A stretch of 64,000 bases of DNA from Streptomyces sp. NBC_01669 (GCF_026339735.1 NZ_JAPEQG010000001.1:2480001-2544000); one strand, 5' to 3'; shown: positions 34,237 to 44,773, counted from the first letter of the stretch. Notes: a model not told the origin generated them from the letters alone. Translations and numbers: made by a program.

Positions 34237-35550
34237 ATGACAACCGCCGTGGACGACAACGCCGTTCCGCCGCGTGGCCGGGAACCGCAGGGCCCACAGC
34301 TTCGGTGGCCACCACTTCCGGCGGTGCGGACCGCGCTGGCCCGCCGAGCGACCTGGGTGCTGGCCGTGAGTTCCCTGGTGATGCTGCTGCTGGTGTGGAT
34401 CCCCGCCTGCACCCGTTCCGGCATGGTGGATCTGCGCGTCTACCGCACCGGTTCCACCCATCTGTTCTCCGGCGACCTGTACGCCTTCCGGCTCCACCTG
34501 CCCGGCCCCGACATCTTCCCTCTGCCCTTCACCTACCCCCCGTTCGCCGCTGCCCTCTTCCTTCCCCTCTCCGCGCTCCCGTTCCCGCCGGCGGCGGCCG
34601 CCTGGACCGCGGCCTCGCTCCTGGCTCTGGTCGCCTTCGTTCACGGCAGTCTGCGCCTGGCCGCCCCGGACACACCACCCGAGCAGCACCGGCAGCGGGT
34701 ACTGCTGTGGAGCGCCGCCCTGATGTGGACCGAACCGGTCACCACCACACTCGCCTTCGGACAGATCAACCTGCTGCTCGCGGCCCTGATCGTCCTCGCT
34801 GTCCAGCAGCGCGCGGCAGCCGCGGCGGGATTCGGTGTCGGAATCGCCGCCGCGATCAAGCTGACCCCGGCGGTCACCGGTCTCTACTTCCTCATCCGCA
34901 GGCGCTGGACAGCTGCCGCGTGGTCGGCCGTGGCGTTCTTCGCCGCGGCGGCGACCGGCTGGTGGCTGGCTCCAGGGCCCTCCCGCGACTTCTGGCTCCA
35001 TGCCGTGGGCGATGCCGCACGCGTCGGCCCCGTCGGGTCCGGACTCAACCAGTCGTTGCGCGGGGCGCTTTCGCGCTCACTCGGCCACGATGTCGGCATG
35101 TCCGCCCCGTGGTGGACGGCGACCGCCCTGGTGGGCGTGCTGGCACTCCTCGCCGGAGTGCGCAGCGCACAGCGGTCCGACCGACTCGGGTGCCTCCTCG
35201 CGGTGCAGGTCTTCGGCCTCCTGGCCAGCCCCATCTCGTGGTCCCACCACTGGGTCTGGGCCCTCCCCGCCCTGTTCTGGCTCCTCCACACCCCGCACCG
35301 CACCCGTTGGCGCGCAGCCGCTCAGGCCGCCTGGGCGACGACGCTGCCCTGCCATCTCGCTTTCTGGCTGGTACAACTCCATCCCCGGATCGCCTCGTTC
35401 GACTACTCATGGCCCCTCGCTGTGCTTGGCTGGGCCTACCCCGTGTGCGCGCTGCTCACCCTCGTGGCTCTGACCGCTGCAGCCACTCCTCCCCCGGCTC
35501 CCCTGCACGCCGGGGAAGCCGGCAGTCCGCTGTCAGGGCAATACACCTAG
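34237..35550 (+). CDS. GT87-type (DUF2029) membrane mannosyltransferase
   Basis: A 437-residue protein with about nine or ten membrane helices. The early loop reads MVDLRVYRTGSTHLFSGDLY, with the conserved acidic residue of GT-C enzymes, followed by PFTYPPFAA, typical of the DUF2029/PimE-like alpha-1,2-mannosyltransferase family. It uses a lipid-linked mannose donor outside the membrane. ATG 34237 follows GGAGGG. Its position 94 bp after mptB suggests that both build the same branched mannan. The precise linkage is inferred from the family. Confidence 0.82.
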   Translation: MTTAVDDNAVPPRGREPQGPQLRWPPLPAVRTALARRATWVLAVSSLVMLLLVWIPACTRSGMVDLRVYRTGSTHLFSGDLYAFRLHLPGPDIFPLPFTYPPFAAALFLPLSALPFPPAAAAWTAASLLALVAFVHGSLRLAAPDTPPEQHRQRVLLWSAALMWTEPVTTTLAFGQINLLLAALIVLAVQQRAAAAAGFGVGIAAAIKLTPAVTGLYFLIRRRWTAAAWSAVAFFAAAATGWWLAPGPSRDFWLHAVGDAARVGPVGSGLNQSLRGALSRSLGHDVGMSAPWWTATALVGVLALLAGVRSAQRSDRLGCLLAVQVFGLLASPISWSHHWVWALPALFWLLHTPHRTRWRAAAQAAWATTLPCHLAFWLVQLHPRIASFDYSWPLAVLGWAYPVCALLTLVALTAAATPPPAPLHAGEAGSPLSGQYT

Positions 35551-35586
35551 TGCCCCTCCCGGCAAGCTTGCCGGTCACGGCACTAG
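35547..35586. terminator. Bidirectional terminator between convergent genes
   Basis: Outer arms CTAGTGCC (35547-35554) and GGCACTAG (35579-35586) enclose a second perfect dyad, CCGGCAAGCTTGCCGG. It overlaps the stop codons of both the GT87 gene and gudD. Confidence 0.75.
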
Positions 35587-36911
35587 CGCACCAGGCAGGG
35601 GCGCTTGGCGTCGAACGTCCAGCCGGGCACGAGGTACTTCATGCCCGCGGCGTCGTCCCGCGCCCCCAGCGCCTCTTTCCGGTAAAGCTCGTGGGCCGCG
35701 AGGAGGCGGTCCATGTCGAGTTCGATACCCAGGCCGGGGGCGTCGGGGACGGCGATCTCGCCGTCGACGATCCGTGGCGGGGTGACGGTGAGCCGCTCCA
35801 GGCCCTCCTGCCAGATCCAGTGCGTGTCCAGGGCGTTGTACTCGCCCGGGGCCGCGGCGCCGCAGTGCGTGATCATGGCGAGCGAGATGTCGAAGTGGTT
35901 GTTGGAGTGACAGCCCCAGGTCAGGCCCATCGCGTTGCACAGCTGCGCCACGCGCACGGAGCCCTGCATCGTCCAGAAGTGCGGGTCGGCCAGCGGGATG
36001 GAGACCGACTGCAGGGACAGCGCGTGGGCCAGCTGTCGCCAGTCGGTGGCGATCATGTTGGTCGCCGTCGGGAGGCCCGTCGCGCGGCGGAACTCGGCGA
36101 GGATCTCGCGTCCGGAGTAGCCACCCTCCGCCCCGCAGGGATCCTCGGCGTAGGCGAGCGTGCCCACCAGTGGCGAACACAGCTCGACCGCTTCGCGCAG
36201 CGACCACGCGCCGTTCGGGTCCAGGGTGATCCGTGCCCCGGGGAAGCGGTCCTTGAGCGCGCGTACGGCCTTGACCTCCTCGGCGCCCGCCAGAACTCCG
36301 CCCTTGAGCTTGAAGTCCCGGAAGCCGTACAGGTCGTAGGCCGCCTCGGCCTGACGGACGATCGCCTCGGGCGTGAGGGCCTCCTCGTGCCGGAGGCGGT
36401 ACCAGTCGACGTCCGAGTCGGGCTCGCGGACGTAATCCAGGTCGGTGCGGTCGGGGTCGCCGACGTAGAAGAGATAGCCCAGCACCCGTACGGAGTCCCG
36501 CTGCCGGCCGTCGCCGAGCAGGGCCGCGACCGGCACGTCGAGGTGCTGGCCGAGCAGGTCGAGCAGCGCCGATTCGACGGCCGTGACGGCGTGCACGGTG
36601 GTCCGCAGGTCGAAGGTCTGGGCACCTCGTCCGCCCGAGTCGCGGTCCGCAAAGCGGTTCCCGATCTCGCGCAGGACGCGTTTGTAGTCGCCCACCTTCG
36701 CACCGACGACCAGGGACTCGGCGTCCCGCAGCGTCTGGGTGATCTTCTCGCCGCCGGGCACCTCCCCCAGTCCCGTACGGCCGTCGGAATCCCTGAGGAC
36801 GACGACGTTGCGGGTGAAGTAGGGGCCGTGGGCGCCGGAGAGGTTCAGCTCCATGCAGTCGCGGCCGGCGACGGGGTAGACGGCAAAGTGGGTGACGGTC
36901 GGCTGGCTCAT
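35583..36911 (-). CDS. gudD: Glucarate dehydratase (enolase superfamily)
   Basis: A 442-residue enolase-superfamily enzyme of glucarate dehydratase length. Motifs include GLGEVPGGE (about residues 47-55), FKLKGG with the catalytic Lys-X-Lys (about 205-210), the metal-binding Asp and Glu in LDPNGAW and [14 protein letters not shown], and the late His region [10 protein letters not shown]. It dehydrates D-glucarate to 5-dehydro-4-deoxy-D-glucarate. It is the last gene after kdgD and the permease, which complete the pathway. Confidence 0.95.
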   Translation of the reverse strand: MSQPTVTHFAVYPVAGRDCMELNLSGAHGPYFTRNVVVLRDSDGRTGLGEVPGGEKITQTLRDAESLVVGAKVGDYKRVLREIGNRFADRDSGGRGAQTFDLRTTVHAVTAVESALLDLLGQHLDVPVAALLGDGRQRDSVRVLGYLFYVGDPDRTDLDYVREPDSDVDWYRLRHEEALTPEAIVRQAEAAYDLYGFRDFKLKGGVLAGAEEVKAVRALKDRFPGARITLDPNGAWSLREAVELCSPLVGTLAYAEDPCGAEGGYSGREILAEFRRATGLPTATNMIATDWRQLAHALSLQSVSIPLADPHFWTMQGSVRVAQLCNAMGLTWGCHSNNHFDISLAMITHCGAAAPGEYNALDTHWIWQEGLERLTVTPPRIVDGEIAVPDAPGLGIELDMDRLLAAHELYRKEALGARDDAAGMKYLVPGWTFDAKRPCLVR

Positions 36912-36963
36912 GCTTGTCGGGTCCTTGGGTAGGAGGGCGAGGCGGGGACTGTGATCAGGGGCT

Positions 36964-38301
36964 TCAGAGGCTGAGGAAGTCGAGGGCCCACTCGCCCGCC
37001 AGGACGCCGCCCAGGCCGAGGACCGCGAGCACCGTCGTATAGCTGGTACGGACCTTGATCGCCTCGATGACCGAGAGGTTGAAGTACTCCTTGAACAACC
37101 AGAATCCCGGGTCGTTGACGTGGGAGAAGGCGATCGACCCGCACGAGACGGCGAGCACCATCATCTCGGGGTGGGCCCCGCTGCCCGCCAGAAGCGGCAG
37201 CACCACGCCGGAGGCCGTGACGACGGCGACCGTCGCCGAACCGAGCGCGACGCGGAGGATGACCGCGATGAGCCACGCCAGGATGATCGGCGAGATCGAC
37301 CAGTTCTCCGTGGCGTCCTTGATGTAGTCGGAGATCCCGCCTTCGACGAGGACGTTCTTGAAGGCGCCGCCCGCGCCGATCACCAGGAGGATCATCGCCA
37401 TCGCCTGGGCCGCCGAGGAGCAGGAGGCGCTGACGTCCGCCAGACTGCGGCCGATCCGCGGTCCGAACGCCCAGACCGCCAGGAGGAAGGTCAGAAGGAG
37501 CGCGATCGGCGCCGAGCCGATGAAGGCAATCACGTGCAGGAACGAGTTCTCACCGGACGTGACCATGTCGGTCACGGCCGCGCCGGCGATCAGCACCACC
37601 GGGAAGAGAGCCACGAAGAGCGACCATCCCATGCCGGGCATCTCCTCGTCGGTGAACTCGCGCTCACTGACCAGGCCCTTGGGTATGGAGGGGTTCATCG
37701 CCTTGACGAACGGCAGGCGCGGCCACACGAGCGCGACGAGCGCACCGGCCGGTACGGCGATGAAGAGGCCGTAGAAGAGGGTGTGGCCGACGGAGGCGTG
37801 GAAGGTCGCGGCCACGGCGGTGGGGCCGGGGTGCGGCGGCAGGAAGCTGTGCATCGTGGACAGAGCGATCGACATCGGCAGGCCCACCCACAGCAGGTTC
37901 GCCCCGGTGACCCTGACCAGTGTGAACGCGATGGGCACGATGATGATGAAGGCGACCTCGTAGAACATGGTCACGCCGATGAGCATGGACGTGACCACCA
38001 TGGCCACCTGGACCCAGCGGGGGCCGAAGGCATCGAGGAGCTTGCCGGCTATGCGCTGTGCGGCGCCGGAGTCCCCCATGATGCGGCCGACCATGGCGCC
38101 GAGCCCAATGGTGAGCATCGTGTCGCCGACCTGACCCCCGATGCCCTCCGAGAGGACGTCCGGGATGTCGGCCACCGGAATTCCCCGGACCAGCGCGACG
38201 CCGACCGCGACGAGCAGGAGCGCGGCGAAGCCGTTGAGTTTCAGTCGGGTCATGAGGAGCAGCAGAACCAGAACGCTGATCCCGACTACAAGGAGTGGCA
38301 T
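36964..38301 (-). CDS. GntP-family permease (glucarate/gluconate:H+ symporter)
   Basis: A 445-residue protein with about 12-14 transmembrane helices and the GntP family sequence: an N-terminal [21 protein letters not shown] helix region, a central [15 protein letters not shown] loop and a late [22 protein letters not shown] segment. GntP members import gluconate and related sugar acids by proton symport. Between kdgD and gudD it most likely takes up D-glucarate. ATG follows AAGGGG. Substrate is from context. Confidence 0.92.
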   Translation of the reverse strand: MPLLVVGISVLVLLLLMTRLKLNGFAALLLVAVGVALVRGIPVADIPDVLSEGIGGQVGDTMLTIGLGAMVGRIMGDSGAAQRIAGKLLDAFGPRWVQVAMVVTSMLIGVTMFYEVAFIIIVPIAFTLVRVTGANLLWVGLPMSIALSTMHSFLPPHPGPTAVAATFHASVGHTLFYGLFIAVPAGALVALVWPRLPFVKAMNPSIPKGLVSEREFTDEEMPGMGWSLFVALFPVVLIAGAAVTDMVTSGENSFLHVIAFIGSAPIALLLTFLLAVWAFGPRIGRSLADVSASCSSAAQAMAMILLVIGAGGAFKNVLVEGGISDYIKDATENWSISPIILAWLIAVILRVALGSATVAVVTASGVVLPLLAGSGAHPEMMVLAVSCGSIAFSHVNDPGFWLFKEYFNLSVIEAIKVRTSYTTVLAVLGLGGVLAGEWALDFLSL

Positions 38302-38417
38302 GTCAGTTCCCCTTTGAACTGTCTAACTGTCGAACCGCCGACCTGCTGGTGACTCCTCGTCGGAGCCGGTGGCAATGGCGGTGGGTGAAGGGGGGTGCAG
38401 CAGGTGGCGGGGCCGCG

Positions 38418-39380
38418 TCAGACGGCGCGTCGGCGCACGGCTCCGACCAGGTTCAGCCCGTCGTCGAGGAGCTTCTCCAGATCGGCGAGGTCAGCCGGGC
38501 CGGGGTCGGTGAGCGGGGCGCGTACGGGGCCGACCGGCAGGCCGCGCAGCCGGGCCGCGGCCTTGAGCAGAGACACGGCGTAACCCGGCACCCGGTCGCG
38601 CAGCTCGACCAGCGGGACGTAGAAGTCGCGCAGCAGTGTGTTCACCCCCGCGTCGTCGCCGCCTCGCAGGGCGGTGAAGCAGGCGTCGGCGATCTCCGGC
38701 GCGAACGCGTGGACGGCCGACGAGTAGGCCGGGACGCCGACGGTGGCGTACGCGCGGGCCTGGATCTCGGCGGTGGCGGCGCCGTTGAAGAAGAGGAAGC
38801 CGTCGGGTGCGGCGAGGGTGAGGCGCTGGAGCCGATCGAGGTCGCTGTGCCCGTCCTTCAGGCCGATGACCGTGGGGATCTCGGCGATCCGGCGCACGCT
38901 TTCGGCGGTGAAGGCGACCTGGCCGCGCTGGTATGCGATGAGCGGCAGCCGGGTGCCGGTCGCGATCCGGCGCAGCTGCTCGACCAGACCGTCCTGCGGG
39001 GCTCCGACCAGGTAGTGCGGCAGCACCAGCAGGGCGTCGGCGCCGGCCTCCTCCGCGATGCGGGCGAACCGCAGTGCCTGTGCCCAGCCGTAGCCGATCC
39101 CCGCCACCACGGGCAGCCGGCCGTCGGCGACCTCGACCGTGGCCTCGACAACCGCGCGGTACTCGTCCTCGTCCAGCGCGCTGAACTCCCCGGTTCCGCA
39201 AGCCGGGAACACCGCGCCAGGTGCGGTGAACAGCTGGGCCGTCAGATACGCCCTGTACGACTCCAGGTCGAGGCTGCCGTCGTCCCGGAAGCTCGTGAGA
39301 GGGAAGGACAGCACTCCGCCCGCCATGCCCTCGCGCAGCCGCTGAGCGACGCCTTCGATCTCCGCACTGAACCGTTCCAT
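38418..39380 (-). CDS. kdgD: 5-dehydro-4-deoxyglucarate dehydratase (DapA/KdgD family)
   Basis: A 320-residue DapA-like class I lyase. The motif GGVLSFPLTSF opens the TIM barrel, PACGTGEFSAL matches the substrate-loop region, the conserved Tyr is in PLIAYQRG and the Schiff-base Lys is in VIGLKDGH (about residue 175). KdgD decarboxylates and dehydrates 5-dehydro-4-deoxyglucarate to 2-oxoglutarate semialdehyde, the step after gudD. I use ATG 39380 (MERF), preceded by a GGGATGGGA stretch; ATG 39395 is possible but has no ribosome site. Confidence 0.92.
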   Translation of the reverse strand: MERFSAEIEGVAQRLREGMAGGVLSFPLTSFRDDGSLDLESYRAYLTAQLFTAPGAVFPACGTGEFSALDEDEYRAVVEATVEVADGRLPVVAGIGYGWAQALRFARIAEEAGADALLVLPHYLVGAPQDGLVEQLRRIATGTRLPLIAYQRGQVAFTAESVRRIAEIPTVIGLKDGHSDLDRLQRLTLAAPDGFLFFNGAATAEIQARAYATVGVPAYSSAVHAFAPEIADACFTALRGGDDAGVNTLLRDFYVPLVELRDRVPGYAVSLLKAAARLRGLPVGPVRAPLTDPGPADLADLEKLLDDGLNLVGAVRRRAV

Positions 39381-39486
39381 GAATCCCATCCCCATATGCA
39401 GATGACGTACATGTATGAGAACGGAGGTTAGGTGGGTGACCAGGACGCGGTCAATGGGTGCGCCGACGCGGATTTAAGATGAGGCC

Positions 39487-40275
39487 ATGCCGGAAAGCAG
39501 CGGGGTCCGTGGGGTGAAGTCGGCGGCCCGGACGGTCGCACTGCTCGAACTGCTCGCCGCACGGGGCGACCGGCCCGCACGCCTGGACGAACTCGCCAAG
39601 GAACTGGACGTCCCGCGCAGCAGCATGTACCAGCTGCTGCAGACCCTCGTCGACTGCGACTGGGTGCGCTCCGACACGACCGGCTCCCTCTACGGCATCG
39701 GCATCCGCGCCCTGCACACGGGCACGAGCTACCTGGACAGCGACCCACACGTGCGCACGGCCCGCCCCTATCTCGACGAGGCATCGGACACGCTGGGCGA
39801 GACGATTCATCTGGCCCGGCTCGACGGACCGAACGTCATCTACCTCGCTACGCGCGAATCCCACGAGTACCTGCGCACCATCAGCCGGGTCGGCCGCCGG
39901 ATCCCGGCCCACGCCGGAGCCCTCGGCAAGGCTCTGCTCGCCGAGCGCCCCGACGACCAACTCCCGCTCGTTGAAGGCCCTTTGGCAGCCCTCACGGAGA
40001 AAACCCACACCGAATACGCCGCGCTGCTCGCCGACCTCGCCGAAGTGCGGAAGCGCGGCTACTCCGTCGAACACGAGGAGACAGTGCCCGGCATCGCGGG
40101 CTTCGGCTTCGCCCTGAGGTACGACACGCCGGCCACCGACGCCATCAGCTGCTCGGTGCCGGTGGCGCGACTCAGCGAGGAGCACGGGGCCCGGATCGTC
40201 GCGGTCATGCGGGAGATACGGACGAAGATCGAGAGTGTCCTCACACCCGCTTCAGGCGCTCCTGACTGGCGCTGA
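39487..40275 (+). CDS. IclR-family regulator (glucarate operon)
   Basis: A 262-residue IclR protein. An N-terminal winged helix (about residues 8-75, LDELAKELDVPRSSMYQLLQTL) joins a C-terminal ligand-binding domain ending ISCSVPVARLSEEHG...VMREI. It is divergent from kdgD across about 106 bp that contain the small dyad TACATGTA at 39408-39415. It presumably represses or activates the glucarate genes in response to a pathway sugar acid. The regulatory direction is unknown. Confidence 0.92.
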   Translation: MPESSGVRGVKSAARTVALLELLAARGDRPARLDELAKELDVPRSSMYQLLQTLVDCDWVRSDTTGSLYGIGIRALHTGTSYLDSDPHVRTARPYLDEASDTLGETIHLARLDGPNVIYLATRESHEYLRTISRVGRRIPAHAGALGKALLAERPDDQLPLVEGPLAALTEKTHTEYAALLADLAEVRKRGYSVEHEETVPGIAGFGFALRYDTPATDAISCSVPVARLSEEHGARIVAVMREIRTKIESVLTPASGAPDWR

Positions 40276-40582
40276 CCCCCGCGGCGCTCTTCGTTCCAAG
40301 CGGACCTCTTCTTCCAAGGGGTCGGAACGCAGCGGTAGTTCGCCGACCACGTCGAACCCGCCCTCGGGGCGTGACACTTCCGCGAGGCGGCCGCCGACGC
40401 ACGGGGCGCTCGCACTTGCCGTCGAGCCCGAAGCCGCTGCATGTGGCGGCCTGCGGCCCCTGCGCGATCCGCCCACCGCCGAGACCGACGAGGAGGGATG
40501 AGCCCGCAGGTGTGTTCAGCCGGCGGCGGCATCGCCGTACGCGAACGCCTTCGACGCCTCAGAGCCTGTCGGGTGACCTCTG

Positions 40583-40660
40583 GCCGTCGACGTCTACGAA
40601 CGCACGCCGACGCTTCTGGAGAACCGCGGCGGCGGGATCGTGCTCCAGCCCACCACCATG
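40583..40660 (+). pseudogene. Fragment of an FAD-dependent monooxygenase N-terminus
   Basis: The translation AVDVYERTPTLLENRGGGIV, continuing LQP, matches the stretch just after the first Rossmann strand of group A flavin monooxygenases (...VDVYERSP..L..RGAGI...QP). The GxGxxG part before it and everything after it are missing. The remaining part of 40276-40834 contains no recognisable gene. Confidence 0.55.
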
Positions 40661-40834
40661 TCTACGTCGCCCTGCTCAACGCATGCGCCTGACCGGCCCA
40701 CCCACACAGTGATTGCACTGTGCACTTTCTCACAGAGCGAGACGAGACCCATGTCGGTAGCGTCCCGACCAGCCGACGTGACGACAGCTCCGGCTGCCCC
40801 CTGGAAGTCCGTTACACCTGAGGAGAAACAACCG

Positions 40835-41641
40835 TTGTCCATCTCGACCACGCCCCGGGCCAGTTACTTCGAAGCCATCGACGGCCACCGCTACAAGCCG
40901 ACGACGCACGCGGGCGGGGCCTGGGACCCCGACGAGCAGCACTTCAGCCCGCTGGGCGGGCTCGTCGTCCACGCCCTCGACCGCCACCGGGCAGCCGGCC
41001 CGGACGACGGCCTGGTGCTCTCCCGGATCAGCTACGACATCCTCGGCCGCCTCGCCCTCGACGAGTGCGAGATCGAGGTGGAGACCATCCGCCCCGGCCG
41101 GACCATCGAGCTCCTCGAAGCGGTCGTACGGATCGCCGGCCGCCCGGTCGTCCGGGCCCGCGCCTGGTTCCTGGCAAGCCTCGACACCACCGCGGTCGCG
41201 GGCGGGCCCGACGACCGCCTCACCTCGCCGGAGTCACTCACCACGTGGCCGATGTCCGAGGTGTGGCCCGGCGGCTACATCGCGTCCCTGGACGTCCGCC
41301 CGGTCGCGCCGCCCCGGCCGGGCCGCACGACCGCCTGGGTCTCCACGCCACTCGATCTGGTCGCCGGCGCTCCCGTCAGCCCGCTCGCGTCGTATCTCGC
41401 CCTGGTCGACACCGCCAACGGCATCGCCGTCCGGCAGCCGCCCACCGCGTGGATGTTCCCCAATGTCGACCTGACCGTCCACCTCCACCGCCAACCACGA
41501 GGCACATGGACGGGACTGGACACCACGGTCACCTTCGGCCCCTCCGGACAGGGCCTCACCAGCACGGTCCTGCACGACGTCGACGGCCCGGTCGGGCACG
41601 CCCAGCAGATCCTCACGGTCCGTCCCCTGTCCGGGGCATAA
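40835..41641 (+). CDS. Acyl-CoA thioesterase-like (TesB-type double hotdog) protein
   Basis: A 268-residue protein resembling TesB-like/YbaW-type thioesterases. An N-terminal hotdog (GGLVVHALDRHRA...LVLSRISYDILGRL) and a C-terminal hotdog (VSPLASYLALVDTANGI...WMFPNVDLTVHLHRQPRGTW) are both recognisable. It would hydrolyse acyl-CoA esters. The start is TTG at 40835, nine bases after AGGAG; the frame continues upstream, but that part looks non-coding. It has no operon partner, and its substrate is unknown. Confidence 0.78.
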   Translation: MSISTTPRASYFEAIDGHRYKPTTHAGGAWDPDEQHFSPLGGLVVHALDRHRAAGPDDGLVLSRISYDILGRLALDECEIEVETIRPGRTIELLEAVVRIAGRPVVRARAWFLASLDTTAVAGGPDDRLTSPESLTTWPMSEVWPGGYIASLDVRPVAPPRPGRTTAWVSTPLDLVAGAPVSPLASYLALVDTANGIAVRQPPTAWMFPNVDLTVHLHRQPRGTWTGLDTTVTFGPSGQGLTSTVLHDVDGPVGHAQQILTVRPLSGA

Positions 41642-41697
41642 GGAGGGTGCGGGCCTCGATGGCCTCGAGGACCGAGGCGGACAACGCCTGCCGGACA

Positions 41698-41928
41698 TCA
41701 CAGGGCCGGGTCGGCGGCGGCAGCCGTCGTAGGAGCGGGGTCATTGAGGCCGAGCCGCTGTCCAAGGCCGACGCCGTGCCGGTAGAGGGCGGTTCCCTCG
41801 ACAAGGCAGTCCTTCTCCCATGCGGCCAAGGCCGCCTCCACGGACGGGAGTTGCTCATGCACCTGCTGAGCAATCCGACAGGGGAGGGGTCGTTGCAGAT
41901 GGCGGACGAGGTACGTGGCGGTTCTCAC
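41698..41928 (-). CDS. Hypothetical small protein (uncertain)
   Basis: A 76-codon frame of unrecognised sequence (QVHEQLPSVEAALAAWEKD; YRHGVGLGQRLGLND). Its composition is protein-like, but its start is a GTG with no usable ribosome site. It lies in the 367-bp gap between the thioesterase and CocE genes, where nothing else is recognisable. It may be a remnant. Confidence 0.25.
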   Translation of the reverse strand: MRTATYLVRHLQRPLPCRIAQQVHEQLPSVEAALAAWEKDCLVEGTALYRHGVGLGQRLGLNDPAPTTAAAADPAL

Positions 41929-42008
41929 CCTGCCGCCGCACGCCCCATCACCTCACCGCGGTTCCATCCCGGCATCAACAACCTCACGACCCGCAACAGC
42001 GGGTTCGG

Positions 42009-43745
42009 CTACTCCTCCTCCGCCGCCTTGCGCGTAGTGAACGGCAGCACGAGCCGGGAGGGGTGCGCGGCGTCGCGGTAGATCTTGTGGCTGACGGGGC
42101 GGCCGACCGGCAGGTGGAAGGCGTCCGGCGGCAGCAGCGCGTTGTGCTCGTCGGCCAGCGGCTCGTCGTTGGAGAGCTCCACGACCAGCTTGTGGCCCGG
42201 CAGGAACGTCGCCGCGAACGGGTAGACGCGCAGCACGTACTCCTCGATCTTCCCCGGCTCGACCGGCACCGCGCGGGTGTGCGGGTGGTAGGGGTTGCCC
42301 TCCGTGGTGCGCTCCTCGTCGAGCTCGCGGTGCGAGGCCTTGAGATAGGCAGTCGTGATGAGCTGTCGCTTGCCATTCGGGGCCTCGTCCCACATGCGCA
42401 GGATGAAGTTCGTGTCGGGCTGGTCGATCTCCGCGAAGATGTGCGCCGCGCCCTGACCGATCATCTCGGTGGGCTCGGTGAACGGAGCGGTGCTCCAGCT
42501 GAGGATCTCCACCCTGTCGGTCACCGTCAGCGGCGCCTGGTAGAAGCCGTCGGGGGCGGCGTGCTCGGCGCCCATGAGCTCGGGCTCGAAGGAGAGCTTG
42601 CGGCGCGGGCGGAGGTAGAGCGACTTGTGCTCCACGTTCTTCGGCGGCCACTGCGCGCCGGTGACGTTTTCACGCGAGCCCTCGACGAAGACAGTGACTG
42701 CGGGCTCGTCCATGATCCCGTTGTCGATGCCCTTGATCCAGTAGTCGTACCAGCGGAACATCTTGTCGTGCTCCTCGATGAAGGGGCGCGACTGCATCGG
42801 CGGGTAGGGGCCGATGTCGAGCTTCTTCGGGCCCTTCAGCGAGTTGTAGAGCTCGATGGTGCCGTCCATCGTCCAGCCACGGCCCTGGTCGATCTGGAGC
42901 CAGACCGGTATGTCGATGTGGGGCGCGAGCGTGACCGGGTTGCGCTCCTCGTACCACTCGCCGTCGACCTCGTTCATCACGATGTCGAACCAGGCCTCGT
43001 GGTTCTTCGGGTAGTTCAGCACGTGGACCAGGTTCGGCCAGGCGGCCACGTCCGGGTCCTGGAGCCGCTTGGCGACGCGCTCCTTGATCTCCTCGGGGGA
43101 GTAGGTCTCGAGCATGCGGGACTTGACACGATCGGTGAAGGCCCAGCCGGAGTCGCCACCGCGGCCCTCGCGGGCGGCGCGCGGCATGAACCACATGACG
43201 CCGCCGTGGTAGGTGGTCTCGTAGAAGTCGTAGTGGCCGCCGCTGACGAAGATCGCCTTGAGGCTCGGCGGTCGCTCGGCCGCTGCCAGCACCTGCATCG
43301 AGCCGAAGTAGGAGATGCCGATCATGCCGACGTTGCCGTCGCACCACGGCTGGGCCGCGACCCACTCGATGAAGTCGTATGCGTCTTGGCCGAGCGAGAC
43401 ACCACCGGCGTTGTAGTTACCGATGTGCTCGCCCTCGGAGGCGCCGGAGCCGCGCAGGTCGCCGATGACGTGGACGTAGCCCTCCTTGACGACGCGCGCG
43501 ATGTCGCCCGCTTCGATGCAGCCGTCCCACATCGGGCTGGGGCGCCGCTGCGGCGGCGTCGTGAGCGCAAGGGCCTGCAGCTCCTTGCCGTACGGGCTGA
43601 GCGCCACGAGCGCCGGACGCGGCTTGTCGTCCTGGCCGTGGTACGCGTCCACGGCGAGTTCGACGCCGTCCCGCATCGGCACCCGGAGGTCCTTGCGGAC
43701 CGCGACGGTCTGCTCCCCCGCCCGGATCGTCTGGAAGTCGGTCAT
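42009..43745 (-). CDS. CocE/NonD-family serine hydrolase
   Basis: A 578-residue X-Pro dipeptidyl-peptidase/cocaine-esterase family hydrolase. It shows the N-terminal RVPMRDGVELAVDAY, the oxyanion segment RGSGASEGEH, the nucleophile GISYFGSM (Ser at about residue 144) and a C-terminal jelly-roll region (about 380-560). Such enzymes cleave esters or amides. Its ATG overlaps the MBL gene's stop (ATGA), and it ends the six-gene catabolic operon. The substrate is probably an ester or lactone shared with its neighbours. Confidence 0.9.
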   Translation of the reverse strand: MTDFQTIRAGEQTVAVRKDLRVPMRDGVELAVDAYHGQDDKPRPALVALSPYGKELQALALTTPPQRRPSPMWDGCIEAGDIARVVKEGYVHVIGDLRGSGASEGEHIGNYNAGGVSLGQDAYDFIEWVAAQPWCDGNVGMIGISYFGSMQVLAAAERPPSLKAIFVSGGHYDFYETTYHGGVMWFMPRAAREGRGGDSGWAFTDRVKSRMLETYSPEEIKERVAKRLQDPDVAAWPNLVHVLNYPKNHEAWFDIVMNEVDGEWYEERNPVTLAPHIDIPVWLQIDQGRGWTMDGTIELYNSLKGPKKLDIGPYPPMQSRPFIEEHDKMFRWYDYWIKGIDNGIMDEPAVTVFVEGSRENVTGAQWPPKNVEHKSLYLRPRRKLSFEPELMGAEHAAPDGFYQAPLTVTDRVEILSWSTAPFTEPTEMIGQGAAHIFAEIDQPDTNFILRMWDEAPNGKRQLITTAYLKASHRELDEERTTEGNPYHPHTRAVPVEPGKIEEYVLRVYPFAATFLPGHKLVVELSNDEPLADEHNALLPPDAFHLPVGRPVSHKIYRDAAHPSRLVLPFTTRKAAEEE

Positions 43746-44737
43746 GAGTGCGAAGCTCCTCTGGGGGTCTGGGGGTCATCCCCCGGGACAGTGCGGTACG
43801 AGTTCTGTTCGAGGTGCGTGCGGTAGCCGTGCATCGAGGTGAAGAACGGCGATGGCTCGAGCGTGGGGTCGCCGGTGTAACCGAGCTCCTCGGCGACTCG
43901 GGCGAAGGGGGAGTACGACGAATCCGTCTCCTGCAGGCCGGCTTGCAGGCAGCCGCAGGCGGCCGCGGTCACACGGCTCTCGATCGCGAGACTGTGGGCG
44001 ATGGCCTCCTGGGCCTGTGCGGCGTCGAGCTCGACGCCGTACGGCGTGCCGTCGGCGCGGCGGTACGGGTGTCCGAGGTACAGGTGCTGCGGACGGATCT
44101 CGTCGCGCAGGTACTCCAGGCTGGTGCGGTAGGCGACCGGGTCCAGGTAGCCGGGGAAGCCGTTGGCCGCCCCGTGGACCTGAACGGCGTCGCCGACGAA
44201 CACCGAGCGCCGGCCCTCGACGACGTACGCGACCGATCCGGGCGTGTGACCCGGAATCGAGTGCACCGAGACGGTGACGTCGCCGCCGAGGGAGATGGTC
44301 TCGCCGCCCTTGACGAGCATGGAGGGCTCCATCTCACCTGAGATGACGGCATGTGCCGCGGCCGTCACCTTCGCCTCTCCCTCGGGGTCACCCAGGTACT
44401 GGCCCCGTCCCGCGAGGTACTCCTCCACGTGGGCCCGCCGCGAGCGGAGCATCGGTGCGTCGGCCTCGTGGATCACCACCTGTGCGCGCCGGCCGGTGAG
44501 CTCCCACAGTGCGTGCGCCCCGCCGACGTGGTCGATGTGACCGTGGGTCAGCAGGATCCAGCGCACGTCCTGGATGCGGCGCCCGATCGCCTCGAGCGCG
44601 GGAAGCATCCCTTCGGCAGGCGAGGAGGCGATCCCGGTGTCGACGATGGCCGGCTCGGGTGCGTCGATGAAGAAGCTGTAGAGACCGAACCGGCCCCACG
44701 GCGAGACCAGGGGATGGACGTTGGCTGCGTGCGTCAT
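43742..44737 (-). CDS. Metallo-beta-lactamase-fold hydrolase
   Basis: A 331-residue MBL-fold protein with the zinc motif LTHGHIDHVGG (about residue 63-73) and the later His of SIPGHTPGSVAYV. It also has DAVQVHGAA, an Asp ligand region, and a final LGHPYRRADG. It resembles the glyoxalase II/lactonase branch rather than antibiotic beta-lactamases. In this operon of hydrolases, a lactonase or thioesterase role is plausible. Confidence 0.88.
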   Translation of the reverse strand: MTHAANVHPLVSPWGRFGLYSFFIDAPEPAIVDTGIASSPAEGMLPALEAIGRRIQDVRWILLTHGHIDHVGGAHALWELTGRRAQVVIHEADAPMLRSRRAHVEEYLAGRGQYLGDPEGEAKVTAAAHAVISGEMEPSMLVKGGETISLGGDVTVSVHSIPGHTPGSVAYVVEGRRSVFVGDAVQVHGAANGFPGYLDPVAYRTSLEYLRDEIRPQHLYLGHPYRRADGTPYGVELDAAQAQEAIAHSLAIESRVTAAACGCLQAGLQETDSSYSPFARVAEELGYTGDPTLEPSPFFTSMHGYRTHLEQNSYRTVPGDDPQTPRGASHS

Positions 44738-44773
44738 GGCTTTCCTTCTGAACTCGTACGTGGGTCGGCCAGG